A DNA stretch of 21,240 nt from Actinomortierella ambigua (Eukaryota; Mortierellomycota; Mortierellomycetes; Mortierellales; Mortierellaceae), in the NCBI GenBank assembly GCA_016098155.1, contig JAAAJB010000595.1, positions 1 through 21,240 on the forward strand. The letters are read 5' to 3'. Position numbers and translations under genes: made by a program. The notes beneath the pieces are model-generated. The model ran no database searches, was not told the DNA's origin, and saw nothing but the letters and a program-made list of their open reading frames with translations. Within the stretch, counting starts at the first letter, position 1. The number at the start of each line of letters is the position of its first letter. Shown in pieces: positions 1 through 10,160 of the stretch.

Positions 1-139
1 ACATAGCACCACCGAGGCATGCGAGCATGAAGAAGAAAGAAAGAAACAATGGCAAAAAAAAAGAAGAGTGCCACACATGCAACGATGGCTCCTATACAGG
101 AGTTACCACAACATAGCACCACCGAGGCATGCGAGCATG
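1..139. repeat. Direct repeat pair, 29 bp, about 110 bp apart
   Basis: Positions 1-29 and 111-139 carry the same 29-bp sequence, beginning acatagcaccaccgaggcat and continuing identically to gcgagcatg. The sequences that follow each copy differ, and a purine-rich A-tract lies between them. The window starts exactly at the first copy, so the true unit could be longer and part of a larger tandem array to the left. No ORF or transposon terminus is attached. It could be a local tandem duplication. Confidence 0.85.
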
Positions 140-349
140 GTGAAATGTGGAATAAGAGAGAAAGAATTCATATGTACAGCGATACGAGCGTGGAGGAAAT
201 GGCAACAGCGTGAAAGTCGATCAATTGAGGATGAAGGTGAGAAAGAAGAATTGAGTGACCAAGGCCATCTGACCAGTCTTACGCACAACGCCCCTAAACC
301 CAAGACCATCAGCCACCTACGTAATTTTTTCCGACTGCGTGGAGGAGAT

Positions 350-535
350 CTACAACAGCGTCTGTCTCAAGGGGTTGCTGGTGAGATAGTACTCCTTGAA
401 GTCCATCAATGGGAAAGTGGACTTGCTTCGTTGCCGAGAGAAATGACGGATATGAGTCTTTACTGCGTGAACGAGTCCGAGAGAAGATGCAGTGGCGTTA
501 CGGAAGAAAACCTCGGCCACATTCGCGTGTTTCAA
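350..535 (-). pseudogene. Truncated inverted copy of the start of the 885 gene
   Basis: This is the coding part of the left arm of the inverted repeat. The minus-strand reading contains VKTHIRHFS and DFKEYYLTSNP, matching VKLHIRYFL and LFKEYYLSSDP of the plus-strand ORF at 885. The corresponding start codon is missing, an internal segment is deleted, and similarity stops after the SNP/SDP block, followed by stops in all useful frames. It has the form of a dead duplicate of the gene start and its upstream DNA. It could affect the intact copy only through hairpin or antisense effects, which is speculation. Confidence 0.65.
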
Positions 536-815
536 ACGACTTGAGCATGTGCATTTGGTTGAAAATAAAAGCTCGAGGCGTCGCGCATCAATACACTTAT
601 GCCACTGCCTTTGCGACTCGGTGTATGCCTCGACTGTCAGAGCGAGGTGCTTGTCCTTTGGCTACCTCAGGGTGGAGGACCGAAAAGCGGCGGATGAGTT
701 GTCTCAATTAGTGCCTCGGGATGTTTCACTCTTTGGGCTCGTAACCAAATGCACATGCTCAGGCCATTTGAAACACGAGATTTTCATCCCTGACGCCACT
801 CCATGTTCAGTCTCT

Positions 816-884
816 TTTCTCTCACGTCTCCTTCTTTCATCCTCTCTCCCCCATCCTCCATCTCTTTCTCTCCTATCCTCTATC
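816..884 (+). promoter_or_regulatory. C/T-rich leader directly upstream of the 885 ATG
   Basis: About 70 bases immediately before the ATG at 885 are almost purely pyrimidine on the coding strand (cttctttcatcctctctccc and onward). A similar coding-strand C/T tract precedes the F-box gene, so this looks like a core-promoter or leader habit of this genome. The inverted copy at 350-577 lacks the tract. No TATA element stands out. Confidence 0.45.
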
Positions 885-1265
885 ATGACCGAGCGAGCTC
901 GTCGAGCGTTGATCACTAGCGAGGAAGCAGTCAAGCTCCACATCCGCTATTTCCTCTCCGTAACGAAGCAAGGAGAATGGGAGATCACTCTCCTGTTGAA
1001 GGACCTCTTCAAGGAGTACTATCTCAGCAGTGACCCCACGATGGATCACCAAATTTTCTGCCAGTGGTTCTCCGACGTGTTTCGTCAGTATGCAGATGAG
1101 AACGATGGCGCCAAAAGCTTGCTTCCGTTCCTTGATGGGCTCCTCATGGCGAACCCCGTTCAGGACCTCTTCTTAGTGGAGGCTACAAAAGCATCGCTTA
1201 GGACGCAACTGCTGGCAGATGCCATTGAGGATCTCCGAAGCGATCCCCGAAGCGACCTCAAATGA
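885..1265 (+). CDS. Hypothetical protein, 126 aa
   Basis: I do not recognise this protein. The frame is open upstream to 492, but ATG 885 is preferred because it follows a C/T-rich leader and because composition changes there. The product is largely alpha-helical in appearance, with repeated L/F/E/K patterns (EEAVKLHIRYFLSV, LLLKDLFKEYYLSSDP, LLPFLDGLLMANPVQDLFLV) and no signal peptide or membrane segment. The helical-repeat look could suit the N terminus of a larger scaffold protein; a Mediator tail subunit was considered but not supported. After the TGA at 1263 the same frame stays open for 29 S/T/A-rich codons to a TAG at 1353, so this may be the broken or spliced front of a longer gene. 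It converges on the minus-strand candidate ending at 1384. Confidence 0.55.
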   Translation: MTERARRALITSEEAVKLHIRYFLSVTKQGEWEITLLLKDLFKEYYLSSDPTMDHQIFCQWFSDVFRQYADENDGAKSLLPFLDGLLMANPVQDLFLVEATKASLRTQLLADAIEDLRSDPRSDLK

Positions 1266-1383
1266 GCGAAGACTGGAAGGGCTACATCAGCATCTACATC
1301 AGCAGCCGGCCAAGTTTCCACTCCCCTGCAGCAGTCTGTGGAAAAATTCGCGTAGAATAGTTCAGGCTGGAATAAGAGTCTTT

Positions 1384-1873
1384 TCACCAGGTGTACGGAT
1401 TATGGCTAACAGTCTGGACTTGTTTTTGCATAATAGTGAGAACCATGCGGTTGGTCTCATCACGCTAATCCAGCTGTTCCTGTGCGAGTTGAGCCTTCAC
1501 GTTATTGGACATGGGGGAGGGCGAGAGTTGATTTTTGCGTTGGAGGCAGGCGGTATTGGGCTTTGACAGCTACCCACTCAGCCATGTTCGACACCAGAAA
1601 TAGGAGGACATCGGCGAAAGCTGACAGTTTGTTGAGTTGGCTCTGTGGACGAATGCAGATCCCTCGAATGTCCTCCGACTTCTGGATGGAGCAGAGGAGT
1701 GGCTCGAAGGCTAGTTGAAGTGAGGAATTGCCTTGCCGGAGGTTCTGGCGGTGAGCGAAAGGTTGTGAGAGGGATCCGTTGACATAGAGAGCGCCATGGT
1801 TGATTGAACCATGGTGTCGAAGCCTTTGTAGAACGGCCTCCAGATATCTCGCGTGGACGCGGTCATAGGCCAT
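1384..1873 (-). CDS. Candidate two-exon hypothetical protein, about 126 aa
   Basis: Proposed exons are 1873-1574 and 1464-1384 on the minus strand, with a 109-bp intron (donor gtagct, acceptor attag) that keeps phase 0. The first exon begins MAYDRVHARYLEAVLQRL and ends SNMAEW; the second encodes RDETNRMVLTIMQKQV and ends NPYTW before a TGA. Codon use and composition look like coding sequence, but I recognise no family, signal peptide or membrane segment. The frame is open upstream to 1990, so the N terminus may be longer or come from an exon joined at an acceptor near 1899. The gene would share a short divergent promoter with Sec8 (ATG 2061) and converge with the 885 gene. It could also be chance open frame. 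Confidence 0.4.
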
Positions 1874-2060
1874 CTCTTGATTCTTGATCCAGAAGAATCT
1901 GTCTGACCGATTTTTTTTGGGAGGGGGGTGATTACTTGTGGCTCTAGCAGGCAGGCCCCTTAAACCGACCTGGTTTCGCATGCCAACCACCCATCATCAC
2001 GTCGCGCACACTTTTGGTAGAAGCTCTCCATTTACAACCCACTCTTGTTCATCCTGTACA

Positions 2061-5000
2061 ATGTCCCATCGAAATGACTCGGGATGGCGCAACCATTACG
2101 GTGACCGTGGAACCCGTTTCCCTAACAATGGAACCATCGACATTAAAGGCATGCCGTTTATTCATACTTCACAGGAGTGAACCGAAGTCACAGCAGAGAG
2201 GTCGGACGAGAGACTGACTGTCCCTGAACACTTTCCTATAGACCTACTGGACGAAGAATGGATGTTCATGACAAAGCCAGATGTAAGGACAGCGTTTTTA
2301 CTCTTTCAGCGACTCTTCTCTAAGGGAGATCAGAGAGGAAACTCGATCGGGCATCTCTCTGTCTAACCTCGGCAGCCCACCTTCACTTCATGATCTGCCT
2401 AGTTCAATCCAGTTCCACTAGCATTGCAACTCTTGGACGACAGTTCTCTCGGCAAGGATTATGGTCAATTTGAAGCCATGCTCCGCAATATCGAAAGTGC
2501 CCTGGCGGATGTGGTTGAAGGTAGAGGAGATCATTCGCTTATTTGGGGAGATAGTTAGCGATTGTGTGTTTGAAGGGAATAGGAAATCTCAGCAACCTTT
2601 TTGTTTTCACATTCGATAATAGATTCATATCAGGGATTCAACACTTCTATCGGCACATACGGTGGCGTCATTGACAGCATTTCAGACTCTCAGAGCCGTG
2701 TAAAGGAACTTCGCATGGATCTTAAAAACTCAAAGGAGTCACTTCGCCTCCGCCACGCCGATCTGGTTCAGCTGTACAACAAGAGTCAGCAATACAAGGA
2801 TATGATAGAGATGCTGGATGAGATGTAAGAGAGCGGATAGAACAGATCGAATGTCTTTTTTTTTATGAGCCAAGTTGTGATCTGTCTTTTCAATCAGAAA
2901 CAATACTCATTTCGCGCTTTTTTATTATCTTCCTTCCTTTGACATCGTGCTAACTCCTTTTCAGTGACGAATTGAAGAACATGCCTTCAAAGCTAGAGGT
3001 TCTCACCCGAGAGAAACATTTTCTGAACGCTGTGACCGTCCTGGTAAAGGCACACAAGATCCTTCAAAAGCCAGAAATGCAAGCCGTCGGCGCACTCTCA
3101 GATCTTCAGCGATACTTCACGGAGAAGACAGAGGTATGACAATGCGGTTTTAATGAATAGTTCATGTATATAGTATATGCTGTATGATTGGTGTTTTTGT
3201 CAACGGTTTTAGTCAGGGAAAAAAAAACTAGTGCCATGCCGCTTTAATATTGATCGCTTTCGCTGCTCTTCTCCTTCATCTCTTCTGAAAATAGGCACTA
3301 ACAGAGACTCTTATCGAAGAAATGCACAACCATCTATATCTCAAGAGCCCCTATTGCGACAGTCGATGGTCTGCGTATGTGGCAGGGCAGGAATCTTTGT
3401 CATCTCCGGACCGAGGCACGAGTGGTCTGAACAATGATCCGACAAAGCTTGGAAAGTACTCCAACGAACGACTGAAGAAGACCCCCGGCATGCGATCCAA
3501 ATTGGGCAACGAAGTGCGCTTGGATGATGAAGTTGTAAGTAGACGCATGGGGAGAGGGACGTCCGACAGGGAGAGAGCCCTTCTGATGAGGATGGTTGGA
3601 TTAGTTTCTCGAGCGTTCTTTCTCTTTTAAGACTTTCACCCCCAGATGGCTGTGAATCCATTTTCTTAAAAGTGTATCAATCACTAATACTATCATATCT
3701 TCCGTTGACAACAAATTAGATCACAGAGGATCTTGAGATGAACCCTGAGCTGGACTCTGAGTATTATCTTGAGATCTTAGTTGAATCTCTTGGTCTGCTT
3801 GGCCGATTCAAGGATGCTATGACTGTATGTGCGGAAGAAAATAATGTGATGGAAGAAGTAGTGTACACAAAGCTGTTGATCTGGTCTAATTTTTTCTTTC
3901 GTATCCTTCCGCGATTAGGCCATTTTGGAACGTGTCTCTCTCGAGACTTACCAGCTAATTGACAAGACAATTGCGCAAGTGAACGAGAGACGAAACGTTG
4001 AGGCTCTGCGGACGCTTAACCAGCGCGACGCAGCACTAGACGATGAGGATGATGAACGGTACCAGGCGATGAAGAACATTGAGAATGAGATTCTGCGCGA
4101 CCTTTTCTGGACGCTCTTCTCCAAGCTGTACTGCGTCGTCCGTGGGCACCATGCTGTTCTTACAGCGGGCCAACGAATGCTGAGGGTAATTTGAAGGAAG
4201 AAGACAGGGTTTGACTTTTTGAATCTCATACAACACTGGTGGCCAGCGTAACCATCTTAAGCTGTGGGCTAATGATTGGATTTCATTCTTTTTGTCCTTG
4301 ATATTAATAACAACAACAGAGAATCGAGAACGACCACCTCAAGCAACGCGATCTGAACCTGGCTGGTGTCAGGATGTACTCTTTTAACGACGTGTGGCTG
4401 CCGATGCTGACTGAGATCCGCTTGTTACTGTCTGACTATCTGACTGATGCCAACCAGACTGATGATGGCTTTGGCTCATTCCTCGAGAATGGATCTGATA
4501 TTCTCAGATCACGTCGGTCTACGCGTGACAAGCATCGAGTAAGATACTGTCTTCTTTTTTCGCCTTCCGCGCCTTCAGTTCACACAAATTCACTTCGGTG
4601 ACTAAAGGTCCCTTTTTTATTTTATTTTTTTTGTAGCAATTGTTCAAGTTCACCGAATCGATGGGCTCGCTTTCGCTCTTTAAGCACTACGAAGCCCAGA
4701 TCGGCTCCAGTGTAGAGGAGCCGCTGCGCAAGGCCCTCCTACCGGAGAACGAGAGTAGCCAAACCAGTCTCAACCACTCGTCAGCGGCTTACTCGGGCAT
4801 TGTCCAGGACAAGTACGCCCAACTCTTGAATCTCAACCGCGGTGTGCCTCTCACGGCCGCCGGTCAGGCTGCCGCCACGGGATCGGCCTCCGCCACGACC
4901 TCGACCGGTGTCAGTCGTCGCACCCAGGCGGCAACGGCCAGTTCGGTGCCGTTGATCCCTGCCTATTTGCGGGCGGCTCAGAACGGATTGGTGGGGACTT

Positions 5001-5278
5001 CGACTTCGGGATCCGTTAAGAATGCTATCTCGTCGCAGACACAGACTGCATCATCATCAGCAGCAGCAGTCCAGTACAACAGCGTCGTGTCGCGATTTCC
5101 GACCTCGGTCAGTGGTCATGCTTGTCTTGTCCCACCAGACAATGCCCATATCAACGTCCTGATCGCACCTGCTGACTCGTTTGTCGAGAAGGTCCGCGAT
5201 TCTATCCCGCAGTGCCGCGAGGAAGGCACGGTTGTCGTCGGCGCCTTCTTTAAGCATGGTGTGATTCGTGTGATTTAA
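2061..5278 (+). CDS. SEC8: Exocyst complex component Sec8 (EXOC4), apparently C-terminally short
   Basis: Exons: 2061-2100 (tentative), 2194-2282, 2403-2520, 2623-2824, 2965-3133, 3295-3534, 3720-3824, 3919-4185, 4320-4538, 4637-5278. All nine introns are GT-AG, 93-185 bp, and the joined frame gives 696 aa. Sec8 is a subunit of the octameric exocyst, which tethers secretory vesicles at the plasma membrane. The diagnostic N-terminal Sec8 region is clear: EEWMFMTKPD spliced to FNPVPLALQLLDDSSLGKDY (residues ~33-63), then YQGFNTSIGTYGGVIDSI, a long helical segment, and LTREKHFLNAVTVLVKA. Residues ~530-640 form an S/T/A-rich linker. Family members are usually about 950-1100 aa. Here the frame stops just after FVEKVRDSIPQC, followed by T-rich and C-rich non-coding sequence. 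The first exon is chosen because it removes an in-frame TGA at 2178 with a phase-matched intron; it is the weakest part. Confidence 0.9.
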
Positions 5279-5690
5279 GAGGAAGTTTTTTTTTTACCAC
5301 CGTTGTTTGTCATCGCCCCCCCCCCTTTATACTAGAAAGATTACACCTGGATGATATACCCTCTCCCTCTTCCCCCTCCTCCTTATCCCTTGTCTGTATT
5401 CCAACCATTCCGTTCAAGTGGTCAAATATACTTTTTTTTAATGATGTGTGAAGTCCAATAACTAAGAGCTGCAAAAAAACCAAAAAAGAGAGCGAGCCAA
5501 AATCCTTCTGTCCTGGCCGAAATGGTCTGCAACAAGGGAAGTGAATAAGGATGACAAGGATGGGAAAGGGGTATCGGCATTTTTTTTTCTCTCTGTCCGC
5601 TCTTCTCCTTCTCTTCCTCTGAATGCTTTTTTTTTTTTGTGTGTGTGTGTGTGTTTTTTTTTGTGCCGGGTTCCACAGTGTGTCAGATTC
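5279..5690. other. Convergent 3' intergenic region between Sec8 and Sec24
   Basis: These 412 bp separate the Sec8 stop from the Sec24 stop. They hold homopolymer and simple tracts: T-runs after 5285, a C-run near 5317-5327, C/T-rich sequence at 5358-5400, and a T-run/(TG)n/T-run composite at about 5628-5662. I find no reading frame that continues Sec8 and no other gene. It probably contains both 3' UTRs and polyadenylation signals, possibly overlapping. Confidence 0.6.
5627..5662. repeat. T-run, (TG)n, T-run microsatellite
   Basis: A run of about a dozen T residues passes into a (TG)n tract and then a second T-run at the 3' side of Sec24 on its antisense strand. It sits in the presumed Sec24 3' UTR, where the mRNA would carry (CA)n flanked by A-runs. 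It is a slippage-prone simple repeat. Confidence 0.8.
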
Positions 5691-8600
5691 TTATCGAGAC
5701 GTCCAAAAGTTGGTCGGCACCTCATGAGGCCGCGTCGTGACCTCGGTCTGGATCATGCGATGGATCTGGCACAGATAATCAACATACGACATCGCCTCAT
5801 TGTTCTTGTCCTCCACCAACTGTTCCGAGAACTCAAGCTCCAGCTGGTCCAGCCCCTGGCGCACAAGCGTCAGGCCCAGGCACTTGCCCCGCTGCGACTG
5901 CACATAGTTGACAATCGCACGCAACTGCATCGACGTCGCCGTCTCCAGCACGGGCAGCTCCCGCTGCGTGATGTCCACCTGCTCCAACGCGCTCACACCA
6001 AACACATCTTGAAGGAACTGTCCATCGCATTCTCGGCCAAGCCACAGCCATGCGTTCTGTCCATTCTCCAACAGGTATGCCCCCTGTGGGCTCAGGCGCG
6101 CGTACGAGACTCGCACCAGTCGAGGAAGGCGCACCTTGCCAGTATGGTCCATCGAGCCCATCTATATAATTTTTTTGTTTAGATAAACGCAGAAAAGAAT
6201 GAAAGAAAGTGACGTAAGCCAATCAGTATCTCAACTTGATTACCTAAATGGATATGATATACATCAATGGCATGATAATTTACCTCGGCGGTCAAGTTGT
6301 GAAGATCAAACATGCGCGGATAGAAGAAGACAATGCTCTCGCTGACACCCATGCTCTTGAGCATGCGCATCTGATGGACGCGCATATCCGAGTTGATGCC
6401 CTTGCCACCGCTCCGCAGCGGCTTGGACTTGAGCATCGACAACGCATACAAGGGGAACAGCTTGAACGACTCGGGCAAGATCAACTGGCCCGGTGCCGTC
6501 GACGACGCACAGTTCTTGCGATACGCCGACAAGATCTTGACACACTTATCCGTCAACGCATCCCGCACCTCATTCATCGGTCGGCTCAACGCCTGCGCCA
6601 CCGCTCCCTTGCTCAAAAAGTTGATCGTCGTATCCATGTCCGCCCATCGGAACACATTGCCCAACAACGACGCCACGGGCGTGCTAAAGTTGTGCACACG
6701 CACCCGACGTCGTCCGTCCGCCGTCGTGTACAACAATGCCACCTGGAACGACGCCTCCGTCTTCTCGTCCAATTTGCCCTCATGCTTCACCAACACTCCA
6801 TACGCCTTCTCAGAATCCAGTCCTGCCAACTCCACATCCGTGCTGTTCTTCATGTGCAGATTGCCGAAATGCTCCGCAATCCTCAGTCCGGCCGAGCATC
6901 GCACTCGCATCAGCGCGTTGAACCCAAACGGCCGCTGGACCAATCGCGCAATATTGCCGCGCAGCTTGAACCCATCGCGGCTCGCATGGAAATGCGGGTA
7001 GAAGAACGTCTCGCCACCCGTGATGCTCGGCAGGCAGCCCAGCGTGGCCACGTCCATGTACGCGTTCGGGAACATGAACAGGTCAATCGACAGACCGGCA
7101 TCCACACAGCTCTCGGCCAGCTTCTTGTAAAAGTCGTCCTGAGGCGCATACAGCTGACGCTCCTTGTCCGTCCCGTACAGCTTGGAATCCTCGCGATGCT
7201 TCAAAGCCCCCGGTCCATACGTCGGCAGCGCCGTCTGGAACAGGATCAGCTTGCCACCACGGTTCTCCAGCGCCATCCGCACTGCCTGCACGACCGCGCC
7301 AATCACGGGCTCCGTCGTCTTGTTTTCGGCAAACAGCTGAGGCAGTGTATCCAGCAGAGATCCCACCACTTGCCTATACACAACATCAAACAAAATGTAA
7401 GATATACCATCGTCAGATCAAGTCAAAACATGAATAGCCAACCCATTCAAAAACAGTAAACGTTCTCAATTGCAACTCAAAGTCAATTGATGAAAAGTAC
7501 ATACTGCGAGGTCTCGGGGTTGACGAGGAATCCGTCGCTCAGAGGAACAAAGACATCGTTGACATCCGGGACAACCATCATCTGGGCTTGCTCCAAAGAT
7601 GCCTATTGGAAAAAAAAGGATAAGGCACAACGTTAATGGATCCATCCAAAATAATAAGAAACCTCTGAAAAAAAAAGTTGGGGATGTTGCCATGCCTCCC
7701 TCGTTCTCCCTTCGTCTCATCACCACACCCTCTTACCGAAAGGTTGTAAAAGTGCACATTCTTGTCATAGGTCAAGATGCCGATCTGAACCCCGGGCGCG
7801 AGGCGCGACTGGCCGTTCTCATCCCAGATGGCCTCCTTGATGCCCTGGACGGTCTGGGAGAGCATGCCACTCTGGATCGAGTTCCACGAGACATCAATCG
7901 CAAAGACATAGGCAGCAGCCATGGGCGTCTTGCTCCAGTATTCCTTGGGAACTGCAAACTCAATCGTGCCGTTGCGCAACTCGGGTCGCTGGTCCAGATC
8001 GCACCGTCGTCCGTTCATGTCCAAGTTGCAGAAATAGTTGGGATCAATCTCGTTCTCAAACAGACACATGTTGCACACAAATCGCCGTCCTCCATCCGTG
8101 AAAATCATGTATGGGTTGATGTACGCTTTGCAGCGGCGACAACGCGCGGGGCCAGCTTCGCCGAAATCCACCGTCTCGATCGGCGCCTCGTCAGGACGAA
8201 GCTGCGCCAAGGGCTGGATGATCAGACCCATCGGCAGCTGCGACGTGCTCAAAAGGTCCTCGGTCGATGGGATGTTGTAAGTTGTCATCCTGAAGAACTT
8301 TGGGTTGCAGTTGCCTGAAGAATGAGACGAAGAAGGAGGGGGAAGAAAGGAGTTGAGTACTTTGCGCATCTGATATAATGAGAAACAACTTTGCATGGGC
8401 ATACGCGAATGCAAAAAAGAGAAATTTTTCTTTCTTTCTTACCACCATCCGTGGCAACGAAATCAGTGCTCGCCAGAGGTGTGGCCGAAGTACGAGACGA
8501 GGTGATGAAGGGCTTCTCATCCCACTCGACCTGATCAGCCTCCTGGACAGTGACGGGTGATGGGATCTGATCAGGGTCAAGTCGGGGACGATTGCCCGCC

Positions 8601-10160
8601 TGGGGCTGAGCCTGCTGTTGAGGCCGAGGTGCGGCCGGCTGCTGATGTTGTGCCTGGTAGGGCTGCTGGCCCACTGGGGCCTGCTGGTACGGTTGTGTCG
8701 CCGGCGCATGCTGATAAGGCTGAGGTGCTGGTGGCATGCCCTGTCCAGGAAGTGGTGGTAGCGGTTGTTGTTGTTGTTGAGCGTAGCCAGGAGCAGCCTG
8801 AGCCATGCCCTGGTTAGGGACAGCGTTACCCATGGGACTGAATGACTGTGCTCCATAGCCAGGCGTCGCCGCCGGTGCTCCAGGGTACGGAGGCTGCTGC
8901 TGCTGTTGCATAGGCTGAGCTGCTGGCATGCCGCCAAACGATCCTCCTGGCGACGAGGCGCCTGCTGAATCCGTTGCATAGACACGCTTTGCTCTTGCTC
9001 CTGGCTTGGGCTTTGCCTAAAAAGAAACGGGATGGAGTGTGGAGGGGGGAAAAAAAAGAATACATGAATGTGTGCTCGGCAAGGGTAGGTCGATCTGATT
9101 CAACAACCTGGGATGTTCAAGCTACCTCAGGCTGCTGTTGCTGCTGTGCGGGAGGTCCAGGCACCGCTGGCAGGGGGTGCTCGTTGGGAGCGTGCTGTCC
9201 AAGTGACATATTGGCCATCTGGTCGTACATGCCGTTTGCGCCATTGGGATCTGTCGGGGGAGTCGACTCCTGGCGCTGGTGACCAGCATGGGGAGAGGGA
9301 CCTTGACCCATAGGGGCATTTTGACCCAGGGGAGTGGCATTCTGTAGATGGCCTGGGTGTTGCTGGTACTGCTGTGCAGGTGGTCCCTGTTGTTGCTGGG
9401 CAGGCTTGGGAGGGAACTGTTGGCTCTGCTGCTGGGATGGGGGCGACTGGGCATGGAATGGAGCAGATCCAGGTGTTCCAATGGGAGTTGGTGTCTGATG
9501 CGCCGGCTGTTGCTGCTGCTGCTGTTGCTGTTGCTGGAATGGATGAGGCTGACCAGGAGCGCCATGGCCTGGCGGTGGAGGAGTCTGTCCGGGCAGAGGC
9601 GACGCGGTACGCGCAGCATTCATGGGCATAGGTGGACGAGGCCCCATCTGAGGCTGAGGAGGCCGTGCTCCTGGAGGCATGCCTGGACGCTGCTGCTGTT
9701 GCATTGGTGGTTGCGCGTGTCCCTGTTGTTGTGGTGGTGGTGGTTGTTGATGCTGCTGTTGCTGAGGGTGAGGTGCTCCATTGACAGATGGGCGCACAGG
9801 GCCACCAGGACCTATAGCGCCAGCAGAGAGAACATGAAAACAGGATTAATCATCATTCACGTCAAGGGCATAGCTCTAGCTCATTCACTCTAGAAAGAAC
9901 TGATGCCACGCGGATGGGGGGAGGGTACCTTGCTGCATCGGAGGACGAGCCCCGGGACCAGCGGGATTCATAGGGCGCATGGCTGGATGATGTGGGCCAG
10001 GGGGACCAGGAGGACGAACACCGGGGTTCATGGGGGGCTTGTTCTGCTGCTGCTGCTGCTGCATGCCATTGGGACCATGCTGAGGTTGTCCAGGATGGAA
10101 GTGAGGACGCTGCTGGTGTTGCTGCTGCTGAGGGTAAGGATGCTGTGGTGGGGCCGACAT
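5691..10160 (-). CDS. SEC24: COPII coat cargo adaptor Sec24, C/D (Lst1/Sfb3-like) class
   Basis: Exons on the minus strand: 10160-9929, 9811-9126, 9016-8443, 8314-7738 (the last base may be 7737, which fits the phase), 7602-7505, 7373-6284, 6161-5691. The introns are GT-AG, 109-134 bp, and the joined product is about 1242 aa. Sec24 pairs with Sec23 and selects cargo into COPII vesicles at ER exit sites. The first ~480 residues are Q/P/G-rich, typical of Sec24 but long. The conserved core begins [11 protein letters not shown]; the zinc finger is C556-x2-C559 ... C578-x2-C581 within [11 protein letters not shown] and [13 protein letters not shown]. The trunk follows ([59 protein letters not shown]), then a C-terminal gelsolin-like region with [19 protein letters not shown] around the finger and the LDPDQIPSP and TDKE motifs favour the C/D class over Sec24A/B. 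ATG 10160 is the first in-frame ATG; a further in-frame start upstream would be GTG. Confidence 0.95.
9126..10160 (-). other. Poly-Q / P-rich low-complexity region of Sec24
   Basis: Exons 1 and 2 of Sec24 encode almost only Q, P, G, A, H and N, with many short CAG/CAA runs, including one stretch of about ten Q residues near 9505-9535. On the plus strand this appears as ctg/ttg repeats, which create long false ORFs on both strands. The region corresponds to the disordered Sec24 N terminus. Its length is likely to vary between strains through triplet slippage. Confidence 0.85.

Larger units (their letters stand above)
350..1046. repeat. Imperfect inverted repeat: decayed copy of the 5' end of the 885 gene
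   Basis: The minus strand of about 350-577 matches the plus strand of about 712-1046. Shared blocks in the same order are ccaaatgcacatgctca, tttgaaacacg, acgccact, a stretch ending aacgaagcaa, and ttcaaggagtactatctca. The arms are separated by about 135 bp. The left arm lacks roughly 110 bp present in the right arm, namely the C/T-rich leader and the start-codon region. At protein level the left arm keeps DFKEYYLTSNP where the right arm has LFKEYYLSSDP. The arm boundaries are approximate. Confidence 0.75.

Noticed and set aside
68..544. 158-codon plus-strand ORF at the left end
   Set aside because: It lies opposite the inverted gene copy and across the direct repeat; its composition shows no protein-like pattern, and the match to the 885 gene is on the other strand.
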